Shown here piece after piece: positions 1 to 12,975 of a stretch of DNA of 64,000 bases; position 1 is the stretch's first letter, and the number at the start of each line of letters is the position of its first letter. Below the pieces are notes generated by a model. That model was given only the letters and a program-made list of their open reading frames with translations. It had not been told where the DNA came from and did not search any database. The translations under genes and the position numbers were made by a program. This DNA is from Mya arenaria (Eukaryota > Mollusca > Bivalvia > Myida > Myidae): contig NC_069127.1 in NCBI RefSeq assembly GCF_026914265.1, positions 18,859,045 through 18,923,044 on the forward strand, given 5' to 3'.

Positions 1-973
1 CTGTACACTGAGAAAGTTTGACAGCATTTAGGTAAAAAGCTGCTGAATAAGAGACAAAAAGGTCTGCATTATCTGAAGTGCATTGTTAAGTACTTGTCAT
101 ACTTACTGAGTCATAAGAACATTTTAATAGACTGTCTAGATGGTAAACGGTTTTTAAACCTATTGAAACAAATATTGACGTCCAGATTTCAGCACTGTTG
201 GCACAATTCATATACAAGTCCACCTTCCACAGTCTAATCTCTTATTACATGTTATAGAACTTACTACATGTCCTTGCAAAATAAAAATCTTCACAAACAA
301 ACTAGAGTTTGTTTATTTTTTAACTCAGACAAGCTAAAATGATGTTAGAAAATTATGAAGTCATAACAAGAGATGTACCAAAGCCTTACTATTGGTATTT
401 TGACTAGAATAAACATTGATACATATACATTTTGTCATTTTTTCAACATATTAACAAGATTCCCCTGTTATACTGAGGATATAACATTAAATGCTATCAG
501 CAAAAATAATATATTCTCATTTTATATATACATGCATGCATATATATATATATATATTTATTGTGCTAACGGCCGCCGGCCTATACACAAACATATGTAC
601 ATATACAAAGAATCATGGTCAGTGTTTATACTAATATACATACATTGTACAACAAAAGCTTTTCACAAAAGAAGTTTGTAAAAACAATATTCATATGACA
701 CATGCCTAACATTATCAAATTCTAATATGGCAATTACCGTACATGTACCATAAGTTTACATTACTGTTGCATTGTCATATTCAAACCTTCGTTCTAAGTA
801 TTTGTCAGATTACTATATCACACATCCAACATACACAAATTTAATTATTTGATGTCTTGTCCAAATATTGTTACTATGAGATGATTAGCTATTCACTCAA
901 TATAATGGGAGTTAATTCTGTTAAAACGGTAAAGAATAGCTAATTTAGGTTATGTGGACAAATAAAATTGAGT
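1..973. other. AT-rich flank, no gene seen
   Basis: No supportable exon is visible apart from what may be the 3' UTR of the minus-strand gene that ends at 974. There is a short TA microsatellite near 535-557. The 102-codon frame at 373-681 is low-complexity (YIYIYIY) and is not treated as a gene. Confidence 0.5.
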
Positions 974-2147
974 CTATGTCACCACAGTGAGCACGACAGA
1001 TTCTGCTCTAGCTTGACAAATACTTGGTTCGATTACGTGCCTGGAAATAATTTTTAAAATATACAATAATACATTATAGATCAATATAATAATTATAATC
1101 AGTTACATTTACATGAAAATGACATGGCAATCAGAAGACCCATGCTCAATTCCCGGTAGCGCCATTGACCGATTTTTATGTGGTCTACAAAAAATGACTT
1201 TTTTAAAAACATTCAATCATTGTTAAGTTGGAAAATCTTTCAGTTGAGAAGAAACCTAAACATTCTGTAGTTGCTTCAATACTGTATGAATTGTGGATTG
1301 GTTTTGTTTGAAATGTAATGCAATGTCATGCATCCCATTGATCAGTTGTTTCAATTACTCGTGATACCAAGCTCCAAAGTCACCATGTGAAATGTACCAA
1401 AAAGAAGAGACAAACGTCTCTAGACTGCCTGCATGGTGCACTAAACTGTATAGTACAGTTGATGTAAATTTATAATTGTAACTGCGCCACCATCTTTTGC
1501 TTGTGGTCTAGACAGCATTAATTGCACGTGACCCAAAAAGTGGGAAAGTAATGATGTCATCACAGTTAGTGTGTAAATCCAAATCACAAGTCAAAATCTG
1601 TCATGAAGTTTGATAAACATGTAAATAGAAACAGTTTTACATGAAATGGCTCCATCATCTTCTTTGATATGTTTTTTTTTTTAAATCAAAAATGAATCCA
1701 TTCAAATGTCCATAAACTCGTCACTTTAAATAATGTTATTCATAGCCCATCGGTATTCAGGGTCATCAGTACCGTATATTCATCTCACTCTCAGCCTAAC
1801 TCGCATTAATTTGGGGAAATATTACTCGTAGTCGTTGCATCATTGTTAATCCCGATAATAAATTGCGTTTTGTAAAAAGTTTCAACTGGAATATTTCTCT
1901 AAATGAAAAGGCGTGTATTTTTAAAATTCAATTACCCGAAATCATTCAGAACCCAGAACGGCGTGTTTAAATCCGTGTCCGCATCATCCCCGGCCACACG
2001 CTCGATATGGACGTCTTTGTCTGCTAAATAAGCAGATGCGAACTCCGACAACGATTGGTTAAGGTTGATGGCCTGGATCGTCGATGTTTCTGTTTTGTTG
2101 AGGATTGTTTTCACTTTAAAATAACAAGCAGCTGACGATGCCGCCAT
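974..2147 (-). CDS. Small two-exon gene, unknown family (about 92 aa)
   Basis: I do not recognise this family. Exon 1 is complement 1936-2147, starting ATG and MAASSAACYFKVKTILNK, and ends in a GG|GTAATT donor. Exon 2 is complement 974-1040, following a TTATTTCCAG acceptor. The two-base and one-base phases fit, and the joined frame runs to a TAG at 974-976, giving about 92 residues ending VVLTVVT. The protein has no signal peptide or membrane segment; the middle is acidic (about residues 45-62, rich in Asp). CpG density is raised around the start codon and upstream (about 1930-2650), as at an animal promoter. What is seen is a clean splice pair, matching phase and an open frame. That it is a real conserved small protein is inference. 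Confidence 0.5.
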
Positions 2148-2356
2148 TGCAGACGATATTCAGAGTCACCTCCCTTGATGGTTATACTAAAACACGGCAT
2201 CGATGCTCGAAATGCGGATATGTTTTGCGAATTCGTTAAAACTAGTCGAAGAATGCATTTTTTCTTTCTTTTGAAGCACAGTTGATAGACGAAAAACTTA
2301 ACGTGTAATTGGCAGACAATAAAGTTAGAATTTTTGCAACATTATGCACAGGGCCT

Positions 2357-2662
2357 ATGTTTAGCACAGAGCGTCGTGGAATAGACGAGTTCAGGCTCCG
2401 GGCTTTACCACATCCTCACCGCAATCGAATCTCCTCGGCCAACAAGCTGCAATGTTATCTGTGTAACGGAGTCGTTCGGAAATTTCCGTGGGTTGTCGAC
2501 AATGACGTCGCCGTAGCAGCTCGGCGATCACAAAGCTGTAGAGAATGTCGATGGATAGCCGAATGTCAGCTTCGAATCACCAGGGAAACCCGTGACATAG
2601 GTTTAATACTCGGAAATGAAGTCTGCGAGTTGTTTTTTAATGATCATGTAAAGCTAATTTAA
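2357..2662 (+). CDS. Doubtful 101-aa ORF in a CpG-rich block
   Basis: The open frame starts at an ATG (MFSTERRGIDEFRLRAL) and is rich in Arg and Cys, with CYLC and CREC pairs that could form a small metal site. It lies divergently 210 bp from the start of the small minus-strand gene, in a block with far more CpG than its surroundings. It could be the first exon of a divergent gene, or simply a chance frame in a CpG-rich promoter region. No family was recognised. Confidence 0.2.
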   Translation: MFSTERRGIDEFRLRALPHPHRNRISSANKLQCYLCNGVVRKFPWVVDNDVAVAARRSQSCRECRWIAECQLRITRETRDIGLILGNEVCELFFNDHVKLI

Positions 2663-3479
2663 TTTTTCCAAGAAGTTATTTTATTTTATTTGCTCCCAAT
2701 TTTTCGGGTCGGCGGGCAAAGTAAAAATAAAACAGTTCATGATCTCTTTTATTTTTATTTCATTTTAGCAAAAACTTGGGTCGGCGGGTTTGTAAATCAG
2801 ATTATTAAAAAATGATGGCCTTATATAGAAATATCATCAATAGTTAAATAAATTTATATTTCTAACATTTTAATGGATTAAATAAGATTGATTTCTGATT
2901 TGGATTAATGTTGATTTTAGGAGAAGAGTTTTCTGTCATAACATGTAACTCAAGAGACTGTCCCCTCAAAGGTCTGTGTTGGAGTCTTTGACACTAATAA
3001 TAATTCAAGGAAGTCCTTGTTCACCATTTTTAAAGTTTTATTCAAAAGCTGGATAACCAACATATATTTATAACACAAAATGGATTGTCCACAACTGCAA
3101 CTTAAAATGATTATCTTCGGAGGTCCTAACTATATGGCTGTCAATTCGTGACTGATTAAAGCAAGTTACAAGTTTTAAAAAAAGCTATAGAACATACAAG
3201 GAATTACCAAAGTGCAACAAACATATTAATAAAAACAGTATAGGAACAAGTTATTATGTAATCAATAATAAACATGTTGCATTTTATTCACATGTCCATA
3301 ATTAAACAATATTTTGTAAATCAATCTTTTTCAAGAGTTCTGTCCAAGTTAAATCATAATAGTTCATAGATTATAATAAATTGTTGGTTGATAGTTGTTG
3401 GACAGTCATCAATCACATGGCTACTTGTCTTGCAAATTTTGAGTTTTACACTATAGAAAAGTTAAATTTATTCCTACCT
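2663..3479. other. Non-coding, AT-rich
   Basis: Nothing gene-like was found. The phrase GGGTCGGCGGG occurs twice (near 2706 and 2781), each next to A/T-rich tracts, suggesting a small local duplication. Confidence 0.4.
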
Positions 3480-4120
3480 AGCTTGCCCTTGGTTGCGGTT
3501 ATTGTTACGATTGGGTCTTCTGCTCCACTTCTGGGGCTGACCATGGTAGGAACCTTGCTGGGGCTGAGGTGTGAAGGTCTGCTGTCTTGGTGACTGTGTT
3601 GTTGCTGTTGGTGAGGCTGATGATATTGGTCGGCATGTTGTGGAATCCACTAATGTTTATTATGGTGAGGCTGATGAATTGGCCCTGGCTGCATGGTGCC
3701 TTGTCCTTCCATAAGCATGTGGCTCATCATGTCAGAGTTTTCAGTTTGGAGTCAACATTATTTACGGTTGAGACTTCAACAGTGTCAACTGATTTTTCTG
3801 CCCTTATGGTTGCTTTTTGAGCAGCATCTAATGTGACGAAGTCCTGGGGTTGTACAATTTTACATAATGTAAAGGTTAGACCATCTACAAACGTAGCAAT
3901 GAGCCACTCCAAAGGCATACCGTGGTCATTGGTGGCTCGCCATCTGATTGATCTTTAGACCAAAACCTGCATCACTGCCATCAAATTGCTTGAAGGCTTA
4001 GATTAGCTGGTACTTGTTTTCGCGAGTTTGTCCTGGAAGTGAATGGTACCATGCCAGAGTTTGGCCTGCCGAATAGAATTGGAAGGTTGATTTCACCCTT
4101 ATCCTCATTGTTATTGTACA
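3480..4120 (-). mobile_element. Gag-like fossil of an LTR-type retroelement
   Basis: On the minus strand, a series of gag-like stretches lies in order across 4120-3480: a 'LAWYHSLPGQTR' segment resembling the conserved W-x-x-L region of retrotransposon gag capsids, then 'WLIATFVDGL' and 'QPQDFVTLDAAQKATIRAE', which match the usual gag pattern of a short hydrophobic 'F-DGL' motif followed by an Ala-rich helix. A Gln/His/Pro/Ser-rich stretch follows. The copy is clearly broken in several places and no pol or LTR was recognised nearby, so it is an old fragment. Family assignment beyond 'LTR-type gag' is not possible by eye. Confidence 0.5.
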
Positions 4121-4671
4121 GGTTAGTACAAATGCTTAAAAAATTCAATTAAACTGGATTTTTTATTTTTTATATTCATTTCGGCATTAAAATTTTATGC
4201 GCATAACATACGGTCATATCAGAAAACATAAAAACTGGACTCAATAGGGTCAAAAATATATTTAAAGTTAAGTATGTTTAATACTTCACCTTTTGCTGTA
4301 TCCTGCATGTAAGATTTACTACACTAAAAGGTGTATCGCGAATGAAATGGGTCGATATTACTACACCAATAAATAGAATATAGTAATATTTTTTTAATTT
4401 TTTTTTTATAAATGCTAACAGCTAACCGTATTCAATTACATAATGTTTCCTGAAAATATTTAATGTGTCCTGTGTTTTTGTAGTGCACTATGTTACTGTG
4501 GTAGTCTTTATTGAATCAAATGTCATTCATTTTAATTCATTTCACACTTTGTCTGACAAGGTTATTAATCCGTTTTCTCTGGGCGTAGAATTTTTTTTTT
4601 TGCTTAGTAGTTGGTCTTTGAAGCTTCCCCTCGTTGTACTGTTATGTATATGAACTATACCTTTTCACATC

Positions 4672-5075
4672 CATTGTGTTTCAGTTGGTTTATGTATATT
4701 ATTAATTTTGCAACTTTTCTGGGCTCCGATGTAGATGTTATGTAGTTACCCCCTAATGTAATTATTGTGATTAGAAATTGAGTTGTTCGTTGATGAAGCT
4801 GGGTGATGATGCCTTCATTTCACCTTTTCCGAAGAACTGTGCCTATAAATTTCTCATTTGTTACATCCAGTGCGTTTTTGCTGGTTAATGTTTATTACAT
4901 ATTTTGTGATCTTTCTGGGGTTCGATGTAGATTTTATGTCGTTACCCCCTAATGTAATTATTGTGATGTTGGGTTTGAAATTGAGTTGTTCGTTGATGAA
5001 GCTGGGTGATGATGCCTTCATTCCACCTTTTCCGAAGAACTGTGCCTATAACTTTCTCATTTGTTATCAATTTCA
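4672..5075. repeat. Two-copy tandem duplication, about 190-200 bp
   Basis: Two adjacent copies (about 4672-4863 and 4864-5075) share long runs such as TACCCCCTAATGTAATTATT, GAGTTGTTCGTTGATGAAGC and TTTTCCGAAGAACTGTGCCT. They differ at scattered bases and small indels, so the duplication is not very recent. No coding potential is evident. Confidence 0.75.
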
Positions 5076-5955
5076 ATAAAATTTGAAATGTAAACCGATT
5101 ATAAAGCATATTCCATTACAGGTTCCAAAGAAAATGTTTTTAAAAATATGAGTTATGAGTGGATTTCAGTTCGATTTTCGAAAAATTGCTATTTTTTAAC
5201 TCATTTTTTTGACAAATATCAATAAAATTTGAAATATAAACCCTTTAAGAAGCATGTTCCAATATGTATACAATAAATTGTAACACCCTGTTTTTGTAAT
5301 ATTGGCCAAAAAAGAAAATGTCGCCAAACTTTACAGTTTGACGTTCAAGTAAAGAATGATTAAAGGAAAATATAGTAGGTTAGTCTTGTGCGGTGAAGAT
5401 ATAGATATTGACCAATGAAATTGTGAATTAAATATATAGAACCTGTTGAAGTTATCTCCCCATACGGAACATTGTACATGCATGATGATTACATGAACTA
5501 AATGAAAGAAAATTACAGGGACTGCACAAGTGACAAAACAAAACGGACTGCTTGGGTGGAGTTAACCTGGTTACATTTGTTTTCAACATTAATGTCTGAA
5601 AATTGTGTAAGCTTACTAAAAATTTAAACAAGAATAAAAAGGAAATAAAAATGCTGATAGAACAATATCAATTCTGTACAATGGTGATTTCATTTAGGCC
5701 GAGTTATTTGCCCGCAGTCAGCAGTATTGGTCTTTGCCCTTCAGGCAATACAGCTGACCTCGGACAAATATGGAATCTTCTTATAATAATGTGAAGATAT
5801 AAAAATGTTATTAATATCTTCACAATTGTTGTAAAATAAAGCTTAAATTAAACATGCTTAATTATATAATGTGCTAAAACAGCTAAATCATGCAAAACCC
5901 TTGTTACTTAAAGTAACATTGACAAAAATATCCAAATAAGACTTTACATGTACCT
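5076..5955. other. Non-coding, AT-rich
   Basis: Nothing supportable was seen. 'TCAATAAAATTTGAAAT' recurs near 5070 and 5219, a small diverged duplication. Confidence 0.4.
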
Positions 5956-6799
5956 TGTTGTGTTTTGTCACTCTGGTCCTACATGCCAGTCTCCATCTGA
6001 TCTCAAGATTTGTTAACTTAAGGTGGGCCACCGTCTTCATGACTTCCAACTTTATTGGCTGAAGCCCGAGCCTGAAATACATTTTAAAATGTTTTAATCA
6101 AATTCTAACACAAATACAACTGGGGACCCAATATACCTCAACTTGACTGACAGGGGATCTTTTTAAGGAAAATTGTGATTTATTAGGTCAGAAATATTTT
6201 TGACAATGTGAACTTCTAATTAGACATTGATTTCAGACAATTTATTTCATATCATATAGAAATGTGAGATAAATCAGTTTATGAAGATCTCTACCCCATT
6301 CGTCACCATCAGATTCTACAAAAGGTATTGGTTCTTGCTGATGACGTTGCAGTTGGCGGTGTTTAGGATGATGACGATGATGACGCATGCAACGAAAAAA
6401 AGCTGCCATATTGAAAATAATCTAAACATATTTGAAATTCTATACTTAAAAGCTGCCGTGTCGTGGTATGATTCTGTTTGTATACTGTGTGTCTTAGTGA
6501 TATGAACCATCTGTAGGTCAGGTAGTAAGTAGATCGTTCAAGGGTCACCGGAATACTCTTGTGTTCCGCTCATAACAAGAAAGTAGTCCCTCTTTCACAC
6601 TAAATTTTTCAGTTCTTTTGTCTGGATGCAGGCATTTGTAAATCACTTTTGCATTGACTATGCATACTTGAAGTAAATTGCAAACAAACAGTTGTACCAG
6701 CAGGTAGAATGGCAGGTTTCCTTTCTTTGCACGGCGATTCAGTCTGGCATGCCATCCCTCAACATTGTTGTTTTTTCGATTCTTTTGGGTGGGTTTCAT
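5956..6799 (-). pseudogene. MULE-type (FLYWCH-associated) transposase C-terminal fragment
   Basis: Complement 6545-6799 encodes NNNVEGWHARLNRRAKKGNL followed by PFYLLVQL. This is the well-known C-terminal block of MULE-like transposase proteins found with FLYWCH zinc fingers in animal genomes (NN-VEGWH-RLNR--k-GNLPFY-L---L). The catalytic DDE region is not seen upstream, so the copy is truncated. A second small open stretch at complement 5956-6069, between an AG and a GT (AAG|GTACAT), could be a downstream exon of the same locus; its sequence (IRWRLACRTRVTKHNK) is not diagnostic. It may be a dead transposon or part of a domesticated gene. Confidence 0.55.
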
Positions 6800-8943
6800 G
6801 GATATTTCATTTATTCAACAATATATATAATATACAATAAACATCATTAAAATTAAACATTATACATGTGTAGCATACAATAATATTAATCAAGATTCAT
6901 TATATGAATATTATATGTATTTATAATTTTGCTAGAATATCCATGAAATTGAATTTTAACAAATTTAGAAAAAAGCCAAACCAAAAAAAGGCAAGTATAT
7001 CAACATCATATTGATTTTGGAAGAGTCAACGTAGTATGCTTATGTTATAAATCAATAAGTCACTAATGTTATAGTCGATGACTTGTGTCGTTGACAATTC
7101 AGAGTAGAATGATCAATTTGTATATGTTAATAAGGGCGTGTGCAATGAAGCGGGAAAAGGAGAGAAGGGCATTATCAACCAATCAGTCACTCTCAAAAAT
7201 ATTGATCAACTCGCATAACGAGTATTGAGCGCTGACGCAATCGGACATCGATGGATATGAAGGACAGTAACGCATATAGGACTATAGCCGCATAGCATGA
7301 CTCTAAACAAAATGAGACAACAAATTCACAAATGATACAAGACAATATACTAAACGAATCCATACCAAACACAAAAACGGATAAATTATGGAAATATGCA
7401 CCTTGCTACATAAAAAAAGTAAATCTAACTTTAGTACTAATAGACTAAATGGTAATGCTGGAATCACCGTTGATCCGTTTTTGTATCCTATATTCTATCA
7501 AACGTTATATTTCATGGCAATCCCAAAATAAATGTACAAGCGTTTCTGCACAGATTTCACAAAAGGAGCTTAGTTTTTCAACAATTTTCATTTTATATAA
7601 CAAAGAATTGGTTGGTTATATTCTGTGGACTACTCGTGTTTGCAACCATTGAATATGAGTCCTTTGTACAGTTAAATACATAACTATATACAAATTTCTC
7701 ATTAATATTCATATTTTCGTACAATAACCATTTTGCTGACTTTAAATTAGAACATCAATTTTGTTAACAAGTATTTTGTATATAAATATCTTAACATCCT
7801 CAACATCATTGTTTGTATGGATGTAGTCTAAAATAATAGACGTGTTATACGGGATTCTTCCAATCCCTAACGTCTAAACGGGAATGTGCAAAAAAACGGG
7901 GGTGTTTTAAAGATATTAATTGTTTTAAGTGAAGTATTTTATGGTTGAAATTGATCATAAAGAGTTATATTCATATTTTACCATGTAAGTGAAATGTTAT
8001 TTTGCACTAAACAAGCATTCAATGCATTAAAACAAGTTGTTTACCTTTTCAATAAAACGAAAGTTGACTGACACAGAAAACAATTATGCGAAGGGGAACA
8101 ACTCGATACAATCGTAATAACTCGGCCTCCTCCGACAAAGCTTCGAGATAGACCTTGTTGCACAACCGTAATAACTCGGCCATGGTCGAAATGTTCCGAG
8201 CGATTTAATACTGATCCCTGAAAGCCTTGCAGGTGCCCTTCATGTATATATTGTTATGTTTTGACAGAATGAAATGAAGAAAAGCCGTCAAACTCATAAT
8301 TATAAGTTGGATATTTATTTTTTGTGTACGAAACTAATGTAAAATAACATTATCTGGTAATATTTCTTGTTTTTATGATATTTTATTGACGCCATATGTT
8401 TTAACCCGGAATCCTGATCGGAACAACTACCCACTTTTGATACTAAACAATTTGTACGTGAAGGATTTGCCATATCAAAAATCTAAAAAAATCCGTCAAC
8501 GTACAATTATTTGGACTAGTATGGATGGAGTGGCCGTAGTAGCACTCACCATGAAGCAACCGACCACATCCCACTCTGAATCCATGTGGTGTTGACATAT
8601 CGAAGGAAGGTGTCCATTCGTCCGTCATTGGCATCATTCATTGTGTATTCAGATTCATAAACTTACAAAAGTGATTGAAGAGTAAGTTTCATGATGCTTT
8701 TTGGGAGCAAATTCTCGCTTTATTTTTATTTTTGTCATCCCAGTGTTGAGGTTCATGCCATTTGTGAGAATTTTGAAGGCCTCTGACATGTGTGCCTTTT
8801 ATACTCACGTGAAACCTGTACATGATCCAGAGCTTGGGGACGGAAGCTGGTGCCAATTGTGCATATGTATTCTGCAGAATGAAGTCATTACTGCATGCAT
8901 GTTGATGGTTTTAGCTGGATGCAGAGAAAGTTACTTAGTTTAA
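6800..8943. other. Long non-coding stretch
   Basis: No gene was recognised. 8095-8200 holds two copies of 'CGTAATAACTCGGCC', perhaps the edge of a repeat. The frames around 8386-8637 on both strands overlap each other and show no family signature. Confidence 0.35.
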
Positions 8944-9175
8944 ACATATTTATTTTACAACGATTGTGAAACAAGTTATTACAACATTATATTAATCACT
9001 CTCGTTGGCACGATTTTACGCGAGAGTGTGGTCTTGTGTTGTGGGGGAAACTGGAGAACCCGGAGGAAACCCACTTGTCCGGCTTGGTGACCACAAACCG
9101 AACTCACATGCGCCCAAGCCGGGAATCGAACCCGGTGAGAAGCGAGTGCGCTAACCACTGCGCTAACCGGACAAC
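8944..9175 (-). mobile_element. tRNA-derived SINE (V-SINE-like), minus orientation
   Basis: Read on the minus strand the element begins GTTGTCCGGTTAGCGCAGTG, with an A-box-like TAGCGCAGTGGTTAG and a B-box GGTTCGATTCC about 35 bp later. It then has a conserved body containing GGAGGAAACCCACTTGTCCGG (plus-strand wording) and an AT-rich tail (TTTCACAATCGTTGTAAAATAA). A second copy with the same head, body and tail lies at 22630-22868 on the plus strand. The organisation matches the molluscan V-SINE/RUDI type known from the literature; that name is an inference from memory. Confidence 0.85.
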
Positions 9176-9615
9176 CAAAAAAAAGTTACTGTTGAGCCAT
9201 GCCGATATTCAATGTTTTTTGGTCATTTGCCCTTGTCCTTAACTTCTTTCATTTTATTGTCCTCAGCTTTGTGTTTGTGAATGTGGCATTTTAATTTTTT
9301 TTTACGTATTATCTCCCATTTCCTCATTTTCAGTTATGAGCTGATTTAAAAGGGTTGACATCAATACATTCTCAAAACCTTCATCATGTGTTTCCATGTA
9401 AGAATAAGTGAAGTTTGTTTTTGGAAGTATCAGCAGTCTCCAAATCTGAGGTCGATTCCAATTTAGCCTTCTGTCTGGATGGAAGAGTTTTAAAGATTAT
9501 ATGAAGATCAATTTTTTCTTGCTTTCTTTGGTTCTGATAAGCCTCATCCTGCTCTTTAGCCACGGTGGCTGTGACAGCTGTCTTGAGAGGCTCGTTTAGG
9601 GGAAATACATATTAA

Positions 9616-9709
9616 AGTTGAAATTACTTTCGTAGAACAAGATAAAACATATGTTTTCTGGCAGAAGTTGAAATTACTTTTGTAGAACAAAGAAAACATT
9701 TGTTTTCTG
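9616..9709. repeat. Direct repeat pair, about 45 bp
   Basis: Two adjacent copies (9616-9660, 9666-9709) of AGTTGAAATTACTTT-GTAGAACAA followed by an AAACAT-TGTTTTCTG ending, separated by a few bases. Confidence 0.7.
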
Positions 9710-9884
9710 CAAAAAGCTGTGTAGTTTGTGCTGCTTGTTGCAGTCAACTCTGTGCAATTGGTGCTTACATCATGTACATGAACCTGAAGTAGTTGTGTAT
9801 TTTAAGCAACCAAAATCTAGTATTGTCAAAAGTCGCTCAGGTAGCTAAAAATATTTTTGTTTTGAAGCCATGTGTCATCACAGT

Positions 9885-11466
9885 GCAAACACAGTAAACC
9901 ATATACTCTGTATCAAACATCTTTATATAGTGAGCTTGATCATTGTTAACCTGACACTTTATCAAACATCGTATAAAGTAATCAAGCATCTCTATAAAAT
10001 GGCCAGCGACATTGATCATTGTTAATCCAAACTCTGTAACAAACATTTTATATAGTGATCTTGATCATCGTTAACCAAACTCTACATCAAATATCTTCAT
10101 ATAGTGACCTTGATAATTGTGAACCATAAACTCTGTATTAAACATCTTTATATAGTGAGCTTGATCATTGTTAACCTAACTCTGTGTCAAACATCTTAAT
10201 ATAATGACCTTGATCATTGTAAACCAAATTCTGTATTAAACATCTTTATATAGTGAACTTGATCATTGTTAACCACACTCTATATCAAACATCTTTATAT
10301 AGTGACCTTGATCATTGTTAACTACACTCTATATCAAACATCTTTATATAATGACCTTAATCATTGTTAACCACACTTTATATCAAACATCTTTATATAG
10401 TGACCTTGATCATTGTTAACCGCACTTTATATCAAACATCTTTATATAGTGACCTTGATTATTGTTAACCATACTCTGTATCAAACATCTTTATATAGTG
10501 ACCTTGATCATTGTTAACCAAATTCTTTATCAAACATCTTTATATAAAGAGCTTGATCATTGTTAACCTAACTCTGTATCAAACATCTTTATATAGTGAC
10601 CTTGATCATTGTTAACCACACTTTATATCAATCATCTTTATATACTGACCTTGATAATTGTTTACCATACTCTGTATCAACAATCTTTATATAGTGACCT
10701 AGATCATTGTTCCCATAAACTTTGTTTCAAACATCTTTATATAGTGACCTTGATCATTGTTAACTACACTTTATATCAAACATCTTTATATACTGACCTT
10801 GATCATTGTTAACTGGACTTTATATCAAACATCTTTATATAGTGACCTTGATCAATGTTAACCACACTTTATATCAAACATCTTTATATAGTGACCTTGA
10901 TCATTGTTAACCGGACTTTATATCAAACATCTTTATATAGTGAGCTTGATCATTGTTAACCACACTCTATATCAAACATCTTTATATAGTGACCTTGATC
11001 ATTGTTAACCAAATTCTGTATTAAACATCTTTATATAGTGAACTTGATCATTGTTAACCACACTCTATATCAAACATCTTTATATAGTGACCTTGATCAT
11101 TGTTAACCACACTCTATATCAAACATCTTTATATAGTGACCTTGATCATTGTTAACCACACTCTATATCAAACATCTTTATATAGTGAACTTGATCATTG
11201 TTAACCACACTCTATATCAAACATCTTTATATGGCGACCTTGATCATTGTTAACCACTCTCTATATCAAACCTCTTTATATAGTGACCTTGATCATTGTT
11301 AACCACACTCTATATCAAACATCTTTATATAGTGACCTTGATCATTGTTAACCACACTCTGTATCAAACATCTTTATATAGTAAACTTGATCATTGTTAA
11401 CCACACTCTATATCAAACATCTTTATATAGTGACCTTGATCATTGTTAACCATACTCTGTATCAAA
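9885..11466. repeat. Satellite array of a 49-bp unit, about 32 copies
   Basis: The consensus unit reads CCTTGATCATTGTTAACCAC then ACTCTATATCAAACATCTTT then ATATAGTGA, 49 bp in all. It contains a perfect TGATCA palindrome and a GTTAAC palindrome. The first five or so copies are diverged and irregular in length. Copies from about 10250 to 11450 are much more uniform, a gradient expected when unequal exchange homogenises the interior. Open frames across it on either strand are artefacts of the 49-bp period. Confidence 0.95.
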
Positions 11467-12975
11467 GAAAATATGAAAATAATGTTAAGAAATTTGATTT
11501 TGTCATGCTTTCAACAAGTTGTAAATATAGATAAGGAACTTGTGAGTGTTTTTACATAAAGGCATTTTTATCATCAGTGCTCAGCCAGTGGAAGAAATAA
11601 TGACAAGTGTTTGTCCAAATCTTGAACTTGGATATTAGACTTTTTTCTCATTGTTAGATTACATTGTTAATTAACAAACATTTTGAAAAATGCCATCATG
11701 AACAAGCAGCTTAATTGGCTAAATGCTATAATATACATTTCATTTTTTTCCATGTACCTATTAAAAATTATATGCTTTTATTTCAAGGTGATTAGCTCTT
11801 TTCTATGTTTTTATATGTTATGTAAATAATGTGTTTATCATAGCGGCCATAGCTCATGGAGCTAATGTTGCATATACCCCACTTCAAATAAATTTTCTTA
11901 TTTCAGATAATTGTTAATGTTTAAAAGGACTCGCTTATGATTTGTTGAATGCTCTTTTTGTGTATTACGAAATAAACTGTTGCATTAGGAGTGTAAAACC
12001 AAAAGCTGGAAACTTTCAGCGAATTGTGATATTTGCTCAAATATTGTCTTTGAATACTACAAATTTCATTAGTGTTAAAAATGGCTTTGTTGTTGCGTGT
12101 TTGATAGATTGACATTATCACGTGATAATATTAATGTTTTGTTAAATGGTGAAAATATCCATCATGTTTATTCAAGTCCTCATGGCCTAGTATGCCTCTG
12201 TTTCAGTTTTTTTCTTGACTTCCCAAGCGTAGGTTTATACCCCAGTTAAACTAAAAACCTTTTCATCTGTTTTTGTATTTGATCATAGAGTAAAATAATG
12301 ATAAAATAAGCGTTTTCAAATGCATAAACTGGAAAACTTGTTTTGGGGATAGGGTTAGAGTTACTCTATGCAAGACATCAAAACATGAGCGATCTCTTTA
12401 ATATAAATTATGGAACTGTACTATTATAATATTGTTAGAAATTGTATTGCCATTTTCACATTTACTATAGTATCAAATGTGTATTATTATGATCTTTTTG
12501 AGTTATTAAACAGCAATTACAAAATGTTTTGTTCTTATCATGACCAAATGGAAGGCATACATGTTTCAGCAGAAAAGCTTGTTGTATTGACAGAAAAATA
12601 TTTGGATATTGTTATAGCCTTGGTGATGCATTTGTTGGTGTGCTGTGTTAAGCCTTGACCATAACTCAATAGCTGTTTAAGGTATTCAACTGAAACTTGG
12701 TACATAGTGTTATAAGAGGCAATTTTAGGAGGCACATGTATATCATGGCCCGTAACACTTGCTTAGATTGTTGTTGAGTTATGTCCCTTGTTTAATTGAA
12801 GAATAATGACAGGACGGTGTCCTGTCTGCAGCACTCAGTAAGTGTACCATCAGAAAGCTTGAAGGTGCTCAATAGTAATTCCCATCTGTCTTTTTGTCAG
12901 TCAGTCCATCAACATTCTTATGTATCAATTATTTAAGTAGTCATCAAAGAAACTAATAATAATATAATTGTACAT
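11467..12975. other. Non-coding, AT-rich
   Basis: No exon was recognised. The 12.4-12.66 kb frame is hydrophobic and AT-driven, and lacks any family feature. Confidence 0.4.

Noticed and set aside
9036-9242. 68-codon plus-strand frame
   Set aside because: It lies across the SINE body and its tRNA-like head.
10609-10812. Repetitive YTLYQ/LDHC frame
   Set aside because: It is a product of the 49-bp satellite period.
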